Position numbers and translations under genes: made by a program
NCBI GenBank assembly: GCA_018267575.1
Contig: JAFDYF010000100.1
Span: 1 to 64,000 of the forward strand
Source of the DNA: Bacteroidota bacterium
Lineage (GTDB): Bacteria; Bacteroidota; Bacteroidia; Chitinophagales; Chitinophagaceae
DNA length: 64,000 bases
Reading direction: 5' to 3'
Notes under the pieces: model-generated
Database searches by the model: none
Seen by the model: only the letters and a program-made list of their open reading frames with translations
What the model was told of the DNA's origin: nothing
Shown here: one piece after another, positions 52,158 through 59,718 of the stretch
Position numbering within the stretch: the first letter of the stretch is position 1
How the letters are laid out: every line of letters starts with the position of its first letter

Positions 52158-53522
52158 TCATTTCATTTTCTGGAAATGCTTTGCCAAAATGTCTGCATGT
52201 TCTTGATTTGATAGCTTTACGTATTTCCGAAATGTCGTTTCCTTTGTATGCCCTGTAATTGCCATAATGCTTGCAATTGGTAAACCATCCCTTACCATGT
52301 TTGAAGCAAAGGAGCGGCGGGCTGTATGGGTACTTACCATTTCATATTTTGGTTTTACGATTGAAACTTTTGCCCCTCCCTTGGTAGTCTGCTTTTCAGA
52401 ATGTTCCTCTATGCCAGCTTTTTGGCAGACCTCTTTAATGTAATCATTTAGCTTTTGATTCGACAATTTGGGCAAACCCGTTTTGCTATACTTGGATAAT
52501 ATTTTTTTTACAGTTCTGTGAATAGGAATGATTGTCCGAATGCCTGTTTTTGCTTGGAATACATCAATCGTTTCTTCCTTAATGTTGTGTGGTTTTAAAT
52601 TGTTATAATCGCTTACCCTCATTCCAGTATAGCATCCTAACAAAAACAAATCTCTAGCTTTGTCAAGTCTTGAAAATGGGTCCAGTACTAATTTTTCTAT
52701 TACTTTTAGTTCTTCCTTATTCAAGTAAACGTTATAGCTTTCCTCCCTAATTGGTTTAGATTCTTTGTCCTCTAAAACACTCATATCAAAAGCAATTTTT
52801 TTGGATGCAGCCGCTCTGAGAAATTGTTTAAAGTTATCCAGGTGCTTGGCAATATTGTTTAAGGAGTATGGAAGTTCAATAATTTGTTTTGTTTTTTTGT
52901 CAACCCGTTTAATTTTCTTAACAGTTGTTAGAAAACTATTGAAATCAATTAGGGTATTTATGTTGATATTATCGAAGTCGATTTTTTCGTTGTTTTCCTT
53001 TTCAAATTCCTTCAAAACATTTTCAGTTGTTTTGTATTCTTGGATAGTTCTATATCCGATAAATTTTCCAGTTCTGGGGTCAAGTCTTTTGGGTGAATCT
53101 TCGATATACTGTCTGATAAAGTTCCAAAAATTGGGCTTTTCCTCTACTATACGTCCAGTCCATTTGTCAAGGAATGATTTAAGATGTTCCTTTGTCGGGA
53201 TTGTATTCTTTTTTAATAGATCGTAGTATTCTGTTGAAACTGCTTTTTTAATTTCGGCTAGATATAAATTGCTTTCATCAATTCGTTTGTCGGCGGCTAT
53301 CTTGTCAATGTCAACTATATTTCGTGGGGTTGTTTTGCTAGTCATTTTATGGAATAGCCCCTTTTTGTTATCCCAATCCTTTTCCATTACTTTAAACTTA
53401 GTGCTATACCGATACCGATTTTTGTTCCAACGCATGACCATGTAAACTATCTGTGGCTTTTTAACATCCTGCATTCTGAGATTGAAATTTACTTTCATTG
53501 CATAAGCATTTTGTGAAAGCAA
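52158..53522 (-). CDS. Tyrosine integrase of the element
   Basis: A 454-residue site-specific recombinase. The N-terminal arm-binding domain of the Bacteroidota type (MKVNFNLRMQDVKK, RWNKNRYRYSTKFKV) is followed by a SAM-like core-binding domain (FWNFIRQYIEDS onward) and the catalytic domain. Active residues: R302 (TGMRVSD), K325, H399-x-x-R402 (THTARRS), H425 (ITGHT) and the nucleophile Y434 (FRKYVKL). Start is taken at residue 1; M9 (MKVNFN, end 53498) is equally plausible. It is convergent to the other element genes and its promoter region holds the right GTGGTC pair, suggesting autoregulation. Confidence 0.93.
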   Translation of the reverse strand: MLSQNAYAMKVNFNLRMQDVKKPQIVYMVMRWNKNRYRYSTKFKVMEKDWDNKKGLFHKMTSKTTPRNIVDIDKIAADKRIDESNLYLAEIKKAVSTEYYDLLKKNTIPTKEHLKSFLDKWTGRIVEEKPNFWNFIRQYIEDSPKRLDPRTGKFIGYRTIQEYKTTENVLKEFEKENNEKIDFDNININTLIDFNSFLTTVKKIKRVDKKTKQIIELPYSLNNIAKHLDNFKQFLRAAASKKIAFDMSVLEDKESKPIREESYNVYLNKEELKVIEKLVLDPFSRLDKARDLFLLGCYTGMRVSDYNNLKPHNIKEETIDVFQAKTGIRTIIPIHRTVKKILSKYSKTGLPKLSNQKLNDYIKEVCQKAGIEEHSEKQTTKGGAKVSIVKPKYEMVSTHTARRSFASNMVRDGLPIASIMAITGHTKETTFRKYVKLSNQEHADILAKHFQKMK

Positions 53523-53542
53523 GATAGTTAAATTCTTAATCG

Positions 53543-53560
53543 GTGGTCGTTTTCGTGGTC
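53543..53560 (+). repeat. Right arm-type sites (two GTGGTC motifs)
   Basis: GTGGTC at 53543-53548 and 53555-53560, 12 bp apart, the same as on the left. They lie 21-38 bp upstream of the integrase start, so binding there would also affect integrase transcription. Confidence 0.65.
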
Positions 53561-53693
53561 GTTTTTTCTTAATTATTCCTTATTTTTTTGAATTTGAGTT
53601 AACTACCTAAAAACTCCAAAAATCAATGAAAGCGTTAACTGTATTGTGTTTTAATAGGTTTGAATACGGTTTTAAAAAAAGTGAAATTAGCTG

Positions 53694-53718
53694 GGTTCGA
53701 ATCCAGTCATCCCGACTT
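53694..53718 (+). repeat. Right attachment repeat (attR)
   Basis: An exact 25-bp copy of the tRNA-Pro 3' end (48346-48370), preceded by GCTG as in the tRNA but with one extra G. The rest of the tRNA is absent here. Confidence 0.9.
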
Positions 53719-53763
53719 GGCAGGTCAATGTAGAGGAGTCTATCAATGTCCTGCCTTTTTTTT
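53719..53763 (+). terminator. Original tRNA-Pro terminator, displaced by the element
   Basis: Right after attR, GGCAGG (53719-53724) and CCTGCC (53750-53755) pair, extendable with two mismatches, followed by T8. Before integration this would have sat directly behind the tRNA-Pro gene. Confidence 0.75.
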
Positions 53764-53957
53764 GCCCATCATTTATTAGCAGGTTTCGATACATTGAAAA
53801 TTAATCACATTTAGGATTAGAAAAAAGTAAAATAATAATATAGGAGATTGTACAGGACAGTTCTTTGATTTGAGTTTACTAATATTAATCCTTTAAAATT
53901 TGATTTGTGATAGTGTTGTTTATTCAAATCAATTAATTGGAATTATAAAACCTTTTT

Positions 53958-55700
53958 ATGGGGGATATACAAATTTTAAAATCTTCGGAGCAGTATGATG
54001 TGATTATTGTGGGCTCTGGTGCTGGTGGTGGCATGGCTGGTTATGTGCTTGCCAATGCAGGCATCAAAGTTTTGATGTTGGAAGCAGGTCCCTTTTTCGA
54101 TCCTGCCAAAGATTCCAAACAGTTACAGTTTCCTTGGCAATCGCCACGCAGAGGAGCAAATACCACCAGAGCCTTTGGGGATTTTGATGCGGCTTATGGG
54201 GGCTGGCAAATTGATGGCGAGCCTTACACTTTAAAAGACGATACCAAATTCACTTGGTTCCGCTCGCATATGTTGGGTGGTCGTACAAACCATTGGGGAC
54301 GGATTTCCCTTCGCATGGGACCGCATGATTTTAAAGGGAAAAGCTTCGATGGCGCAACAGAGGATTGGCCTATTAGTTATGATGATGTCAAACCCTTTTA
54401 CGATAAGGTGGATCGATTGATTGGTGTATATGGTTCTGCGGAAGGTTTGGAAAACGATCCTGACGGTATATTCCTTAAACCACCCAAACCCAGTTTAGGT
54501 GAATTGTTGATTGCAAAAGGAGCCAAGAAAGCAGGTGTAAAAGTTATTCCCGGTAGGGGTTCAGTTCTTACAGAGGCTTTGCCTAATAATAAGGATCGGG
54601 GTGCCTGTTTCTATTGTGGACAATGTAATAGGAGTTGTAAAATCTATGGGGATTTCTCTTCCTCTTCCTGTTTGGTTATTCCAGCAATCAAAACCGGCAA
54701 TTTAAAAGTGATTCCCAATGCCATGGTGAGGGAAGTGGTTGTTGGAAAAGATGGTCTGGCCAAAGGAGTTTCTTATATCAGTAAGGATGATATGATGGAA
54801 CACCAGGTGAATGGCAATATTGTAATCCTTGCGGCAAGCGCCTGTGGTTCTGCAAGGATTTTGCTCAATTCCAAGTCTCCGTCACATCCAAATGGATTGG
54901 CGAATAGTAGTGGTGTGGTTGGAAAATATCTGCACGATTCGACAGGAGCATCCATGTCGGGTTTTTTACCAGAGTTGTTGGATAGGAAACGTTATAATGA
55001 GGATGGGGTGGGTAGTGCTCAGATCCTTTCACCATGGTGGCTTAGCAATAAAAATCTGGATTTCCCTCGTGGCTACCATATTGAATATGGTGGACGAATG
55101 GGAATGCCCTCTTATGGGTTTGGTTCTGGTGTCACCAAAATGAACGGGATGGTGCCGGGACGTGATGGTAAGATGAAGACTGCGGGTGGTTTTGGTAAAT
55201 CTTTGAAAGATGATTATCGCCGTTTTTATGGTGCCGGTATTGGTATGGCGGGTAGGGGCATGGCCATTGCTAGAGAAACCAATTATTGCGAAATCGATCC
55301 CAATGTGGTTGACAAATATGGTATCCCAGTCTTGCGTTTTTATTATAAATGGACAGATGCGGAAATTAAGCAAGCGAAACATATGCAGGAGACTTTTAGC
55401 TCTATCATGCATGCCATGGGTGCAATCATTACATCAGAACCCAAAGGCAAGGAAGATGATTACGGACTGCATACGCCCGGCGATATCATCCATGAAGTGG
55501 GAACGGCGAGAATGGGCGATGATCCCAAGACTTCGGCCTTGAACAAATGGTGTCAGGCACACGATTGTAAAAATCTATTTGTGACCGATGGGGCTTCTTT
55601 TGTTCAGCAAGGGGATAAAAATCCTACCTGGACTATTCTGGCGCTTTCCTTGAGAACGGCTGAATATATTATCGACCAAAAATCAAAAAGAAATATTTAG
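53958..55700 (+). CDS. GMC family FAD oxidoreductase
   Basis: A 580-residue oxidoreductase. The FAD fold YDVIIVGSGAGGGMAGYVLA is at the N-terminus with the GMC signature LGGRTNHWGRISLRM near residue 110 and the C-terminal active-site region HEVGTARMGDD and VTDGASFVQQGDKNPTWT. A cysteine cluster (CFYCGQCNRSC) near residue 218 is typical of the gluconate/sorbitol dehydrogenase-like subgroup. It oxidises a sugar, sugar alcohol or similar compound. No Tat signal is visible; export by hitch-hiking with the Tat-like partner encoded 4 bp downstream is an inference from related dehydrogenases. Confidence 0.9.
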   Translation: MGDIQILKSSEQYDVIIVGSGAGGGMAGYVLANAGIKVLMLEAGPFFDPAKDSKQLQFPWQSPRRGANTTRAFGDFDAAYGGWQIDGEPYTLKDDTKFTWFRSHMLGGRTNHWGRISLRMGPHDFKGKSFDGATEDWPISYDDVKPFYDKVDRLIGVYGSAEGLENDPDGIFLKPPKPSLGELLIAKGAKKAGVKVIPGRGSVLTEALPNNKDRGACFYCGQCNRSCKIYGDFSSSSCLVIPAIKTGNLKVIPNAMVREVVVGKDGLAKGVSYISKDDMMEHQVNGNIVILAASACGSARILLNSKSPSHPNGLANSSGVVGKYLHDSTGASMSGFLPELLDRKRYNEDGVGSAQILSPWWLSNKNLDFPRGYHIEYGGRMGMPSYGFGSGVTKMNGMVPGRDGKMKTAGGFGKSLKDDYRRFYGAGIGMAGRGMAIARETNYCEIDPNVVDKYGIPVLRFYYKWTDAEIKQAKHMQETFSSIMHAMGAIITSEPKGKEDDYGLHTPGDIIHEVGTARMGDDPKTSALNKWCQAHDCKNLFVTDGASFVQQGDKNPTWTILALSLRTAEYIIDQKSKRNI

Positions 55701-55704
55701 TAAA

Positions 55705-56349
55705 ATGAACCGAAGAGAATCATTACGATTGTTGGGGATCACTTCCCTCGGTACCGGGTTATTGCTCGATGCATGTAAGACGGAGGGGAAAAAAGAACCA
55801 GCGGCGATCATTGGTAAAGAAAATCTGGAGGATACAGTTGGTCTTCAAGAATTTGAGATTGAGCGATTGAAAAAACTGATGAGTGAGCCACCTTTTTTTA
55901 ACGAGCATGAAAGACAAACACTTGTTTTGTTGGCCGATATCATCATCCCCAAAGATGAAGTGTCAGGTAGTGCATCAGAGGCGAAAGTGGTCGATTTCAT
56001 TGAGTTTATTGTGAAGGATATACCTGAGCACCAAGTACCCATGCGGGGCGGGTTAAAATGGCTCGATATGCAATGTCTAAACCTGTATGGGCATTCTTTT
56101 ATAGGTTGTACAACGGAGCAACAACTTGAAATGGTGGAAGAGATAGCGTATCCATCCAAAGCAAAACCGCAGATGCAACCAGGGGTATCTTTTTTTAACC
56201 GGATGCGAAACCTTACTGCCAGCGGTTTTTATACAAGCCAAATAGGGATAAAGGATATCGGCTATATGGGTAATTCCCCCAATAAAGGGGAAGGGGTTCC
56301 TGCTGATGTGTTGGCTCAATTTGGTCTTGTTGATTTCAAAATTTCCTAA
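55705..56349 (+). CDS. Gluconate 2-dehydrogenase subunit 3-like protein
   Basis: A 214-residue protein with an arginine-pair signal (NRRESLRLLGITSLGTGLLL) ending in a lipobox-like DAC, then the family segment FFNEHERQTLVLLADIIIPKDE near residue 66 and FIEFIVKDIPEHQ. Such subunits accompany GMC dehydrogenases and are thought to carry them to the periplasm. Start and stop lie 4 bp behind the GMC gene, so they form one operon ending in a terminator. Confidence 0.85.
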   Translation: MNRRESLRLLGITSLGTGLLLDACKTEGKKEPAAIIGKENLEDTVGLQEFEIERLKKLMSEPPFFNEHERQTLVLLADIIIPKDEVSGSASEAKVVDFIEFIVKDIPEHQVPMRGGLKWLDMQCLNLYGHSFIGCTTEQQLEMVEEIAYPSKAKPQMQPGVSFFNRMRNLTASGFYTSQIGIKDIGYMGNSPNKGEGVPADVLAQFGLVDFKIS

Positions 56350-56411
56350 GGCCCGCCCCATTTTCTGGCAGCATTTATATTAATCTTGTAATTGATATAT
56401 AAGAAATCAAG

Positions 56412-56440
56412 GCCTTTTGGTAATCCCAGAAGGCTTTTTT
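56412..56440 (+). terminator. Terminator of the GMC operon
   Basis: GCCTTTTGG (56412-56420) and CCAGAAGGC (56426-56434), one wobble pair, are followed by a T-run to 56440. Confidence 0.8.
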
Positions 56441-56602
56441 GTGTTCGATGTTTTTCCCAAATTTTTTTCTTGATTTTAAAAGTCGGTCTTTGATGCGGGA
56501 ATGAGTTTAAATCGATCGATTGAACATTTTTTTTTCAAAGTTGAAAACATTTTTTGGCACCCATGTCTATAGATGAAAATCGGATCATGGATTAAAGACA
56601 TT

Positions 56603-56610
56603 TATCTTTG
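56603..56610 (+). promoter_or_regulatory. Candidate -7 element of the Crp/Fnr gene
   Basis: TATCTTTG matches TAnnTTTG. A TTG start at 56608 would lie inside this element, which argues for the ATG at 56749 as the true start and a leader of about 130 nt. Confidence 0.55.
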
Positions 56611-56748
56611 GTACAAATTTTAAATAGGCCCGAAAAGGATATTGTCTGGGTTGTGGGTTTAGGTTTTCAGGAGAAAAATAGCATTTGGTTCTACAAGAAA
56701 AATAGACAAGTATCAACGGTTGTTGGAATAATAAAAACATTTTTCGCG

Positions 56749-57339
56749 ATGAACGATTTTACATTGACCACATACCTGACTTCCAATATAGACGCTAACA
56801 AAAACGTTATTGAGCCACTTATTTCACACTGCAAGGTCAAGCATTTTAAAAAAAGCGAATTCTTATTGAGGCAAGGTGAAAAGTGCAAATATTCTTTTTT
56901 TGTAGAAAAGGGTCTATTGCGCCAATATTCCATCGATGAGAAAGGAAAGGAACATGTTATTCTATTTGCGCCTGAAGGTTGGTTTATGAGTGACCGTGAC
57001 AGCGTTTACTTTGACCAACCCTCTTCCTACTTTATACAAGCCATGGAAGATACGGACCTATTGTTCATCACAGACGAATTGATATTTCAACTTGCTAAGG
57101 AATATCCTAGTTTTTTAGAATTTAACAACAGACTATTGCACAACCATATTAGGCAATTGCAAAAAAGGATCACCCAATTGCTGAGCGCCACTGCTGAAGA
57201 ACGGTATTTGGATTTCATCAAAATCTATCCCGACCTAATGCTCCGTGTATCACAGATCCAGATTGCCTCCTATTTGGGAATCACCCCTGAGAGTTTAAGT
57301 CGGGTAAGAAAAGAATTGGCGGTCAAAAACCAGCCTTAG
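56749..57339 (+). CDS. Crp/Fnr family transcription regulator
   Basis: A 196-residue regulator starting MNDFTLTTYLTSN, the usual size of the Bacteroidota group. The cyclic-nucleotide-binding fold (residues about 20-130) shows FLLRQGEKCKYSFFVEKGLL and FAPEGWFMSDRDSVYF; the C-terminal winged helix has VSQIQIASYLGITPESLSRV as recognition region. It lacks the FNR cysteines and clear cAMP contacts, so the ligand is open. It is followed 68 bp later by the pirin gene, which such regulators often accompany. Confidence 0.9.
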   Translation: MNDFTLTTYLTSNIDANKNVIEPLISHCKVKHFKKSEFLLRQGEKCKYSFFVEKGLLRQYSIDEKGKEHVILFAPEGWFMSDRDSVYFDQPSSYFIQAMEDTDLLFITDELIFQLAKEYPSFLEFNNRLLHNHIRQLQKRITQLLSATAEERYLDFIKIYPDLMLRVSQIQIASYLGITPESLSRVRKELAVKNQP

Positions 57340-57380
57340 CGAACTTATCATAGATCAATGTGCAGTGAAGGAAGGGGGCT

Positions 57381-57388
57381 TACATTTG
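57381..57388 (+). promoter_or_regulatory. Candidate -7 element of the pirin gene
   Basis: TACATTTG matches TAnnTTTG. No -33 TTTG is seen at the right distance, which would fit an activator-dependent promoter; the upstream neighbour is a Crp/Fnr regulator (inference). Confidence 0.5.
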
Positions 57389-57407
57389 CGTTATAAAACT
57401 CAAGAAA

Positions 57408-58286
57408 ATGACAACAAGACAAGTGGAACAAGTAATAAACCCCGCCGGAAAACATTTTGTAGGCGATGGTTTTTTAGTACACAATATTATTCCCGGGAGC
57501 CAGGGTCTGAGTATGCAAAGGGTAAGCCCTTTTATTATGTTGGATTATAATGCTCCCCATTATTTTCCCCCCAGCGCTACACCCAGGGGCGTGGGCGTGC
57601 ACCCGCATCGTGGGTTTGAAACCGTTACCATTGCCTATAAAGGAAAAGTAGAGCACCATGATAGTAGTGGTGGTGGCGGTGTGATTGGCGAGGGGGATGT
57701 GCAATGGATGACGGCAGCCTCAGGCGTATTGCATAAAGAATTTCACGAAAAAGAATGGAGTAAAAAAGGAGGCGATTTCCAGATGGTACAATTGTGGGTA
57801 AACCTTCCTGCAAAAGATAAAATGTCCAAACCCAAATATCAAGCGCTCACAAACGCTCAGTTTGGGAAATACAGTTTGCCCAACGATTCAGGGGTCATTG
57901 AAGTGATTGCAGGAAGTTATAAAGAAGTAACAGGTCCCGCATCCACTTTCACGCCATTGCATTTGTTGAATGCACGCTTGAACAGGGGAGCAAAAGCGGA
58001 ATTCAGTTTTCCAGCCAATTACAATACGGCTTTGTTGGTATTAGAGGGCAATATTACTGTAAACGGAAAGACACTTGTTCCTGCAAACAATTTTGCCCTT
58101 TTTAAAAATGAAGGGGAAACATTCAGTATAGAGGCGAATGAAAATTCGATCGTATTGCTCTTGAGTGGCGAACCTATCAATGAACCGATTGCCCATCACG
58201 GCCCATTTGTGATGAACACAAAGCAAGAGATATTGGAAGCCTTTGATGATTTCAATAAAGGTAAATTTGGTTATTTGGAAGATTGA
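57408..58286 (+). CDS. Pirin family protein
   Basis: A 292-residue bicupin. The N-terminal pirin domain shows SPFIMLDYNAPHYFPPS, GVHPHRGFETVTIAYKGKVEH (metal-ligand histidines) and GDVQWMTAASGVLHKEFHE; the C-terminal pirin domain begins near residue 180 (FTPLHLLNARLNRGAKAEFS). Bacterial pirins bind iron and some act as quercetin dioxygenases or redox-linked regulators. It ends in a long terminator hairpin. Confidence 0.9.
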   Translation: MTTRQVEQVINPAGKHFVGDGFLVHNIIPGSQGLSMQRVSPFIMLDYNAPHYFPPSATPRGVGVHPHRGFETVTIAYKGKVEHHDSSGGGGVIGEGDVQWMTAASGVLHKEFHEKEWSKKGGDFQMVQLWVNLPAKDKMSKPKYQALTNAQFGKYSLPNDSGVIEVIAGSYKEVTGPASTFTPLHLLNARLNRGAKAEFSFPANYNTALLVLEGNITVNGKTLVPANNFALFKNEGETFSIEANENSIVLLLSGEPINEPIAHHGPFVMNTKQEILEAFDDFNKGKFGYLED

Positions 58287-58333
58287 GACCATCATCATGC
58301 TGTAATACTGCTGTAAAAATAGTCTGCTAATTA

Positions 58334-58396
58334 AACCTCACAGGTCAACCACATCATTTAACTAAGGATGTTCAGGAATGACCTTTGAGGTTTTTT
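58334..58396 (+). terminator. Terminator of the pirin gene
   Basis: Arms 58334-58347 and 58379-58392 pair over 14 bp with one mismatch around a 31-nt loop, followed by TTTT. Confidence 0.7.
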
Positions 58397-58407
58397 CTTG
58401 TTTTACT

Positions 58408-58447
58408 GGGACGGTCAGACAAGTTGTGCCCCAATTCTGACCGTCCC
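58408..58447. repeat. 12-bp perfect inverted repeat
   Basis: GGGACGGTCAGA (58408-58419) and TCTGACCGTCCC (58436-58447) form a stem with a 16-nt loop; a third partial copy, GGTCTGAC, follows at 58448-58455. It may be a second terminator-like or miniature repeat; no T-run follows. Confidence 0.5.
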
Positions 58448-58534
58448 GGTCTGACTTGGCTCTAAAATTCCCAGCAACCATCTCTTTTCTTGATGCAAAG
58501 GCGGAGACTTGCCTGAGAAGTTACGCTGCTTTAA

Positions 58535-58660
58535 TTTAACCACATAAGGCATAGAAGGCACATAAGAATTTGCAGCTTTGATTTCCTAACAAGAGATGAC
58601 ACTTTTTATAAGTTCCCTTTTGTGTTTGCTTATATGTCTTATGTGCCTTATGTGGTTAAA
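58535..58660. repeat. ACATAAGGCA-type inverted repeat
   Basis: TTTAACCACATAAGGCA (58535-58551) and its exact complement TGCCTTATGTGGTTAAA (58644-58660) face each other. A second unit, GGCACATAAGA near 58557-58567, has its complement at 58638-58647. The words are a degenerate tandem of ACATAAGRCA and resemble intergenic repeats seen widely in bacteria. Confidence 0.65.
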
Positions 58661-58766
58661 TGCATTTGAACAGGGAAATGCATAAGTGAAATACAAGAAA
58701 TGAAAAATGTTTTCTACAAAAGACATTCAGCTTGAAAGGGAGACACAAATTCCCAATTCCTAACTC

Positions 58767-59249
58767 CTATTTTCTCATTCCCCCCACCTCTCTCTCATAT
58801 TCCTCGTCCACCAGTAAATCCTTGCCATCAGCAGCGGCGGTCGCCAATTCATCGCAACGGTTATTGTGCGGGTTGGATGCATGTCCCTTTACCCATACAA
58901 AACGGATTTGATGCTTTTGCGCCAAATCATAATAATATACCCAAAGGTCTTTGTTCTTTTTTCCCCCTTTGAAATTAGTGGCGATCCAATTTTTCAGCCA
59001 ACCTTCCTGTACTGCTTTCACCACATATTGACTATCGGAATAAATAGTGATTTTCAGATTGTCTTTTTTCAAAGCCTCTAGGCCTGCGATCACGGCCATA
59101 ATCTCCATCCGGTTATTGGTAGTATAGCGATAGCCGCCCGATAATTCTTTTTTTGTATCGCCCCACATCAATATCGTGCCATAGCCCCCTGGGCCTGGGT
59201 TGCCTCTTGCTGCGCCATCGGTGTAAATAATTAGTTGATTGTTGGACAT
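58767..59249 (-). CDS. rnhA: Ribonuclease HI
   Basis: A 160-residue enzyme cleaving RNA in RNA-DNA hybrids. All four carboxylates are in place: Asp in IYTDGAARGNPGPGG, Glu in NNRMEIMAV, Asp in IYSDSQYVVKAV, Asp in NNRCDELAT, together with the catalytic-loop His (WVKGHASNPHNNR). The basic protrusion NWIATNFKGGKKNKDLW is also present. The length matches E. coli RNase HI. Confidence 0.95.
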   Translation of the reverse strand: MSNNQLIIYTDGAARGNPGPGGYGTILMWGDTKKELSGGYRYTTNNRMEIMAVIAGLEALKKDNLKITIYSDSQYVVKAVQEGWLKNWIATNFKGGKKNKDLWVYYYDLAQKHQIRFVWVKGHASNPHNNRCDELATAAADGKDLLVDEEYEREVGGMRK

Positions 59250-59261
59250 AGATGTTGTTAT

Positions 59262-59300
59262 GGTGGAAGGCGTAAGGTGAAAGGTGAAAGGTTTGGGGTT
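59262..59300. repeat. Low-complexity GGTGGAAGG/AAGGTGAAAGG block
   Basis: Words GGTGGAAGGCGTAAGG, TGAAAGGTGAAAGG and TTTGGGGTTTAAAGG. They are the reverse complement of the words at 4811-4885, and as there they lie just upstream of a start codon (rnhA). Confidence 0.6.
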
Positions 59301-59340
59301 TAAAGGTTCATCTGATTATTAATTAAACACTAGTTTTATT

Positions 59341-59628
59341 TTAGATGTCTTTTTTATTTTTCGATTTTAAAGCATTGTCCAAAATATCCTGTCTTCGCTG
59401 GTTAAGATATTCTCTCCGTTCATCACGTTTTGCTCTTTTAACTCGATTGTATTCATGAAAGATATAAAAGCTTATAAAAATTGCTATAAAGCCCCATGGA
59501 ATATAAAATCTAATTGCACTATGTTTTGCCCCATCATTTGAAGTTCTTATAAATATACCTATGAGGATAGCATAAACAATTATCCCAAAAATCAAAATTG
59601 GGTTTATTTGAATTTTGAACTTTTTCAT
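59341..59628 (-). CDS. Small two-span membrane protein (95 residues)
   Basis: A protein with two hydrophobic spans (PILIFGIIVYAILIGIFI and FYIPWGFIAIFISFYIF) and a strongly charged cytosolic tail (EYNRVKRAKRDERREYLNQ) that is probably helical. No family is recognised. It is isolated between rnhA and the carboxyltransferase gene on the same strand. Confidence 0.65.
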   Translation of the reverse strand: MKKFKIQINPILIFGIIVYAILIGIFIRTSNDGAKHSAIRFYIPWGFIAIFISFYIFHEYNRVKRAKRDERREYLNQRRQDILDNALKSKNKKDI

Positions 59629-59718
59629 TTTACAACAAATATCTACAACTTAATGGTCTTGTTTTCAATATTCATTTTTAAAAGAGCCATTCTTACCATG
59701 GTTTCAGAACTAAAGTAA

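Larger units (their letters stand above)
48371..53718. mobile_element. Integrated 5.3-kb element in tRNA-Pro
   Basis: Flanked by 25-bp direct repeats of the tRNA 3' end, the 5,348-bp interval carries a plus-strand group (excisionase-like HTH, unknown, replication-initiator-like, HTH-like unknown, small unknown) and a convergent tyrosine integrase at the right end. Paired GTGGTC motifs lie near both ends. Genes are more AT-rich and lysine/asparagine-rich than neighbours. No capsid, relaxase, conjugation, restriction or resistance gene is recognised. It resembles a minimal integrative replicon: an IME, a cryptic filamentous-phage-like provirus or a phage satellite are all open. Confidence 0.88.

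Noticed and set aside
48371..53718. Defence island or toxin-antitoxin cargo in the element
   Set aside because: I looked for methylase, nuclease, reverse transcriptase, HEPN, RelE or abortive-infection motifs in every element gene and saw none; the unknown genes remain unknown.
56608..56748. N-terminal extension of the Crp/Fnr regulator from a TTG codon
   Set aside because: The TTG lies inside the TATCTTTG promoter element and the 47 extra residues do not belong to the family.
58408..58455. Insertion-sequence end or MITE
   Set aside because: The 12-bp inverted repeat spans only 40 bp, has no target duplication and no partner end.
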